The position numbers were made by a program, and so were the translations under genes. This document shows, one piece after another, positions 58,841 to 64,000 of a stretch of 64,000 bases of DNA (position 1 is its first letter; every line of letters begins with the position of its first letter). The DNA comes from Cyathus striatus. Lineage: Eukaryota; Basidiomycota; Agaricomycetes; Agaricales; Nidulariaceae. The stretch covers positions 248,001 to 312,000 of the forward strand of contig JAOVFP010000012.1 of assembly GCA_025738555.1 (NCBI GenBank). The letters are read 5' to 3'. A model generated the notes under the pieces. It did no database searches. It had not been told where the DNA came from and saw only the letters and a program-made list of their open reading frames with translations.

Positions 58841-59931
58841 TCAACTTAGGTCGAAGACAAATTTAGTTGTATTCTTATTTCCTTGTTGATGTTCGGATTC
58901 CAGCCAACGAAAAGTCTCTATTTCATCAGGTCTATCTCTTCGAAACAGTTCCAAGTGTCTCCAATTTGGATGGTCTGTCATTAATTCTTCGTCCTGTGAA
59001 GACGGGACTTCCGCAATGTCTAAGATTGTGATGTTGAACAGGCGCTATAAAGTGTAACAGCACTCGAATACATACCTTCCTTAAAAGTAGCAATACATTC
59101 GAAATACTTCCCCGCGAGGAGCAATACACTTTCATTGCGCTCAGCTTCATACGCTTCGTTCCCGATGTCGTATTTTTTCGACGGCATTTTAACTAGAGGG
59201 AGCTTTAGATTGTCGAGCTGAGAATCGAACAACGCAAAAATTATTGGCCTAGATATAATTTAGCGATTTTCAAGTAATCATCACAGACTTTTTACCTATG
59301 CGGCGTGTCGAAGGCCTTTTCCACGACACTTATCCATCCAAAAACACGCGCTATCAGCGTAAGGTATGAAGATACAGTCCACGTGTTACTACAATATGAT
59401 ATCGATATGAACAAGTTGGAAACGAAGGTGCACAAGGAACGCACTGATCATGTATACCGCGAGATGTGAAGTAAGAAGCTGGTTCATGCAATATTACAAT
59501 TGAAGGTGCCGTTACCAGTGCAGTCTCGCGGTTAATTTCCAGCGCCACGGACGGTTCTGGCATATTAGCTGTCCTTAAAACGGATAGCAACATTGATAAG
59601 TGTGTAGGTGAGGGTGGATAGCTATTAAGTGGAAAGAGGGTAAGAAGATATACGGGGATAGGAATATCACAAACAAGACAGAAACGCGTGAAAAGATGGG
59701 TGCGACGTGACCAAGTAGAGCGTTGTTGGCAATCCAATCATCGTTGAATTCGACCAAAGATTTCAGGATTTTGGAACGTGATGGGGTTATGAGTACTCCA
59801 CGAGCATTCTCAGACTGGGATATATGGGAAGCGAGAAGGTGAACTGGTGCAGATGAATGATAGGCGCCTTTAACGAGCAGTGTTTGGAAGTCTCGAAGAC
59901 TTGGACCTGGCTGGGGAAATAAAGATGGCAT
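58841..59931 (-). CDS. Conserved-looking protein of unknown function (about 290 residues)
   Basis: Five exons join in frame: MPSLFPQPGPSLRDFQTLLV..., YPPSPTHLSMLLSVLRTANM with ETALVTAPSIVILHEPASYF, WTVSSYLTLIARVFGWISVV, PIIFALFDSQLDNLKLPLVK, and VPSSQDEELMTDHPNWRHLE down to KFVFDLS-stop. The alternation of hydrophobic strands (GVLITPS, SIVILHE, PIIFALFD) with helices suggests an alpha/beta sheet fold, perhaps a RecA-like or Elongator-type core without a clear P-loop. No catalytic motif is visible and I do not recognise the family. The gene model is supported by phase-consistent GT-AG introns. Two junctions used the only acceptor that keeps the frame. Confidence 0.65.
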
Positions 59932-60263
59932 TTTATGTTTTCATGCTCTCATGATAAGTGTAGGGAACTCGGAGGTTGTGAGTTGGTTGTGAGTACTTGA
60001 GTATAGACCTGTATAGACCCACGTGAGAGCCCTTGAAGCATATGCATACATACTTACACAGCACTTGCACAGCACTTACTCTGTTATCTGGGACTTTTCC
60101 TGATGATCATGGAATTCGTGGCGGAGACATATATGCAGCTTTCATACCCTCTCGTATTAACCACCATTGCGCAGCGTCCCTCTGTATACATAGCTGTCCA
60201 GTGCAGTGCTAATCCTTCATCCTTGACTCGACTTCATTCACTGTCTCTATAAATCCATTCACA
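59932..60263. promoter_or_regulatory. Divergent promoter region upstream of the kinase gene
   Basis: It lies between divergent starts. It contains repeated CAGCACTT/ACTTACACAGC words at about 60050-60080 and CTATAAATC 16 bp before the kinase ATG, too close to be a standard TATA box. Confidence 0.4.
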
Positions 60264-62329
60264 ATGCATTCCACCGGCGGTCACTTGCTGTTGTCTCTAG
60301 GAAAGACTCTCGCCCAAATAGCCGCTGAACTCGCACCTGTTCCAGGCCTTTATCCAATGGTTGAAGTGCTTACTGGTATTATAGAGCTTTGCGAAAAGGT
60401 TAAACAAAATCGGTTCGTAAATGAATATAAGTTGGTGGAATAACCTTCCAACTTGTTTTGTTTCAGACATGCTGCACATCAGCTTTGTGATCGCTGTCAT
60501 GCATTGGTTCTCTCCATCAGAGACCAGTCCTCAGAAAATCTGGGGGTACCCATAATAAAAGCAAAAGACGCGGTACACGAGTAAGTATTGCATTCTCCCG
60601 ATTTTTAAATCACCCCCTGATGTATAACAGTTGCCTGGTAGATATTCAGACGCGGATGAAGGGGTGGGCGCAACTAGGTCGCACACAATCATTTCTGAAG
60701 CAGCATGAAGTTGCCATTAGCATTGAAGAGTGTCATTGTAAAATAACAGATTGTATAACGAGGTTCCAGGTGCTGAACTTTTATTCCATCTGCATTTTTT
60801 ATTCTAATATCTTTTCCACAGCTAACATCTCAGTTTGAAATCCATGAATGGCAGAAAGAGTTCTCCGAAAATGTCAAGCATGACCATGACGAATTAATGC
60901 GATCGTTGGCTGAGATAAAAACTGGGCAAGAACTTACGAATTCCACCTTGGAGTCACAAACAGAGATGATTAAGGAAATGATGGGTCTCATGCAAACGGT
61001 AGTCTTTAGTAATATTTACATCGTGAAGTGTACTAACGCTATTTTAGATGATGGGACAAAATAAGCAAGAAGCCGAGAGAGTTCACGCGGGAATTTCATC
61101 AAATTTGTTTGAATTACAGAAGTTGTCTGGAGAACTACTCCCCGATTTCCACTTGAAAAGTGGAGAAGTCAAGAGGGTTGGCGAATATGCGATTCGTGGT
61201 TCGGCCACTATGGACGTTTATGAAGGCTTGTTTCTCGGAAAGCAGAAAGTTACCATCAAAATGATTCGTGCTGTGAATGCTGACGAAAACAGTCTTCGCG
61301 TACGTGACATTGCTCAAGTACTTTATGGTCCTCACCTTCTTTGCAGCGTTTCCAGAGAGAAGTGAAAATATGGTCTGAAGTTTGGAGACGAGACCGGGGC
61401 GAGCACATTTTACCCTTTTACGGCTATTGTCAAACTGAGGGACCGTTCCCGTAAGTGCCCATTCGGCAATCACCTTTTCTATCATAACATGCCCCTGCGA
61501 CTTTAGATACATGGTGAGCCCGTGGCAAGAAAATGGGGATGTTGTTACATATGTGAAGCAGCACGACTCCACGATAAACTACATCCAATTGGTGAGCCTT
61601 CAATAGCACTAAATTTGCCGTAGTAATTAAGTTTGATTCATAGATCAAACATATCGCTATGGGCATTCGGGTCTTACACACTATGGAACCTCCCATAATT
61701 CATGGTGATCTCAGAGGAGTAGGTACATATTGCGCATCACATGGCGTCGGTCTTACAGGGTTTCCCAGTCCAATATATTGATCAGCGATGAGGGCAAGCC
61801 TTTAATCTCTGACTTTGGTTTATCCCAGGTTAGCTCGACTGCTACCATCTGATATTGTGAATTAACGGTATCGTGCTCTATAAGATAATACACGACGTTT
61901 CGGGGATTCCTTTCACGCAGAGTAGCGGCGTCGCAGAGTCTTACCGATTCTTTGCACCAGAAATTATTCTTGGCAATGGTATATTGTCTACTACGACTGA
62001 CATCTACGCGTTGGCTATGACAATTCTTGAAGTGAGTGCATTCTACTCATGTAAGGGTGCGCAACTTCGGAAGCTAATGCTTTCTATTCTAGATATTTAC
62101 TCACCAGCAACCATACAGCCGAATAAAACATCACCCAGAAGCTGTTCTTCAAGCTTCTAGGGGGAAGCAACCGGAACGTCCAATGGACGCTCGTGTTCTT
62201 GTCAGAGGACTGAACAATGATCTTTGGAGGATGATGACGAAGTGCTGGTCACTTGTTCCTGAGGAGAGACCTACGATTCAGGATGTATTATTTGTTATTG
62301 GGTTATGTGAAGCCGCGCCAGAGCGCTGA
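60264..62329 (+). CDS. MLKL/HeLo-like N-terminal domain fused to a protein kinase
   Basis: About 500 residues in about ten exons. Residues 1-130 or so ([57 protein letters not shown]) form the helical bundle pattern seen in fungal MLKL-NTD/HeLo-like proteins. A helical brace follows ([38 protein letters not shown]). The kinase has a weak glycine loop ([12 protein letters not shown]), the Lys in KVTIKMI, catalytic [31 protein letters not shown] and [16 protein letters not shown]. Lys, HxD and DFG are all kept, so unlike mammalian MLKL the kinase looks competent. HeLo-type domains permeabilise membranes in fungal cell-death proteins. That role is only inferred here. Confidence 0.8.
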
Positions 62330-62534
62330 GCCCGTACGTGTAAGATAGTTTTAAATCAATGGTATCCTAGGCGAATTGCTAACAAGTGAAGTAAGTACTG
62401 TTGAAGTCAAGTTGAAGTTGGCTTTGACTAGGACTCTTACCAGTCAGCTGGCTTAGAGTGGGCTTTAAGACCGCCGGTGCCCATGGCATTTGTTTCAAAC
62501 AATGACAAACATGTAGCTACCTAGTTTTTAGATC

Positions 62535-62956
62535 ATGTCAGTCTTCCAGTTGACCGGCCATTCAAACAACTCTTTAAGTATGTCACTATCGGAATGCCAG
62601 GAGCCTCTTGCAACGGAAGAATCCGAGTCTTTCTTTTCGAACATTTTAACACCAGGGTCTTCTCTCCATCCCACATTCCTGGCTGTGGTCGATGGAGCCT
62701 TCGCATTGCTGTTTGCTGTATTCATCGTGCTGGCATTCTTAACGCGGGGTAGCATACACATATTTGCTTTGATGGCTATTGAGGTGGCATTATACGGTAG
62801 TGTTAAAGTGGTAAGCATGGCAATGTGCAGTGCACCATACCGTTTGACTAAATTCATACATACATTAGGTTCATTTACGAGCTACAACACACACAGATAA
62901 ATGCAGAGAACGATGGACGTAGAAATCAGACCGAGGAACCAAAAAAGGACCAGTGA
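62535..62956 (+). CDS. pkr1: Pkr1-family ER protein (V-ATPase assembly factor)
   Basis: Small protein with two membrane helices. The motif ESFFSNILTPGSSLHPTFLA matches the Pkr1 signature FFxxIFTPG, then FALLFAVFIVLAFL and IHIFALMAIEVALYGSVKV form the two helices. Exon 2 supplies FIYELQHTQINAEND and a Lys/Glu-rich tail ending KKDQ-stop. Pkr1 aids assembly of the V0 sector of the vacuolar ATPase in the ER. The splice donor is ambiguous. The best-looking donor (GTAAGC after VKV) breaks the frame, whereas a donor 13 bases later (after VVSMAM) keeps it. The stop lies 27 bp from the end of the oppositely oriented psf3. Confidence 0.75.
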
Positions 62957-62983
62957 TGATATGACTATCGCAGACCGGAATCG

Positions 62984-63874
62984 TTACTTCTTCGCGTTCA
63001 CGTTTTCATACCATTGCTTCGTTCGTTTTGCGCTGTCGTGAGCCAAAGTGAACACTTGCCAACAATCGTCAGCATAGGCATGGCATATACAAGTGTATAA
63101 CTGTATTACATACGCTCGCGTTCTGTAACATCAAGTCCTTCGCGAAATAATCGTGCAGACTCGCTGTCTGCTACTCCGCTGCTTGACTGGCCGACGGAGG
63201 CGAAATGATGGGCTTGGTCAATGATTTCGACAAGACGTGCGCGGAATGTCTAGTGGGGTGCATTGCATTAGTGGGATAAAGGGGCTTTGTTTGATGGAAT
63301 ACACCTTCGTCAGAACTTCGGATAGATCGTTTGCTTGCTCGTCACTTAGCCTTGCAAAGTACGGTTCGAGTAGTCGCGTCCTTATGTATATAGAACACCT
63401 ACATGTCCATAATTTTCTTTCCAAACCCGTACCATGTTCCACCTGCACCAACTAAGTGGCCTATACGAACACTTGTTGCTTCGGCTTTCAGAGCGTTTTT
63501 GACCTTGGAGTTGAATGCGGGGGGTATAGTGAAATCTGCCCAATCTCTGATGGGACACGGTTAAATAGTGTGTCTTGGAAGGTGTGATAGGTTTACGAAC
63601 GAGTAAATGAATATATATGCAAGCCATATAGGAATCGGTAGCTTGCTCAGAACGGCTATCTGAAAAACGCGTCGATACAGGGTTCAGGGCGCTGAATAGT
63701 CGTGGCTCTCACATCGCGTTCCGCCCCTCCTCCGAGGTGGCCCATGTTGGGGATTTCATGTTTGAAGGTGCATTGTAGTTTCTAGTGGTGCATTAGATGG
63801 GTTGGGGGCAATAAAGCAGGTCTCACTTGATTCTCGGAGAGAATTGCCTCGACTGAGAAGTAATCGTCCTCCAT
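62984..63874 (-). CDS. psf3: GINS complex subunit Psf3
   Basis: Essential DNA-replication factor, part of the CMG helicase. The ATG at 63872-63874 gives MEDDYFSVEAILSENQ, then KLQCTFKHEIPNMGHLGGGA (Psf3 small domain), IAVLSKLPIPIWLAYIFIYS, DWADFTIPPAFNSKVKNALK (hallmark PxxF motif with NALKA), VGAGGTWYGFGKKIMDM, LSDEQANDLSEVLTKTFRAR and a C-terminal exon TLAHDSAKRTKQWYENVNAK. Seven or so exons, all in phase, about 215 residues, close to the family length. It is complete within the window, with its promoter at the right edge. Confidence 0.9.
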
Positions 63875-64000
63875 GGCGGATGAGGGTGTGACCAGGACGG
63901 ATGTGTGACCAACGGGGTGTCGGATGTGACGGGAACGCGTCGGTACTCAATCCGGTTTGCCGACTTGAACCCGTCATTGACTAACGTCCCAGCCATCTGT

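Noticed and set aside
1..64000. A single biosynthetic or defence gene cluster
   Set aside because: Gene functions are unrelated (replication, RNA processing, transport, photoreception) and only one P450 is present without a core synthase.

Overview
The window looks like nuclear DNA of a filamentous basidiomycete, most likely an Agaricomycete. Genes are broken by many short GT-AG introns, mostly about 45-70 nt. The gene set fits this: a DUF6533 membrane protein, a GT61-type glycosyltransferase, a fungal phytochrome, a Nud1/Cdc11 scaffold, and a kinase with an MLKL/HeLo-like N-terminus. I recognise 25 protein-coding genes with fair to high confidence and one or two doubtful ones. I found no tRNA, rRNA or CRISPR array. 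Most genes are single-copy housekeeping genes and the window does not form one pathway cluster.

Left part (1-10.8 kb): a membrane-anchored SET protein cut by the left edge, a DUF202 protein, a 1.09-kb fold-back transposable element with perfect 270-bp inverted repeats and a 9-bp target duplication, a Yea4/SLC35B4-type nucleotide-sugar transporter, a Vip1-like RRM protein, and a Ser/Pro-rich ORF followed by 2.2 kb with no gene that I can support. Centre-left (10.8-31.4 kb): the Nud1/Cdc11 leucine-rich spindle-pole scaffold, a TALE homeodomain factor, a cytochrome P450 with very long introns and a 12-nt microexon, a METTL25-type methyltransferase, a DUF6533 protein and a membrane-bound spermidine-synthase-like protein.

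Centre-right (33-45 kb): USB1 (U6 snRNA end processing), UreG (urease nickel GTPase), Iwr1 (Pol II nuclear import), a C-terminally anchored histidine phosphatase, a BOR1-type borate exporter and an ABHD12-type hydrolase. Right part (45.6-64 kb): a phytochrome hybrid histidine kinase, a GT61-type glycosyltransferase, a Dal5-family MFS permease, Mdm10, a conserved-looking protein of unknown function, the MLKL-like kinase, Pkr1 and the GINS subunit Psf3.

The clearest window-wide oddity is that at least eight otherwise intact reading frames (in seven genes) each lack exactly one base, almost always in or beside a short homopolymer. This looks like uncorrected deletion error in a long-read assembly rather than seven pseudogenes. 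Other points: three GC-AG introns, the fresh transposon insertion just upstream of the DUF202 gene, the P450's intron architecture, and the kinase with a possible cell-death-type N-terminal domain.
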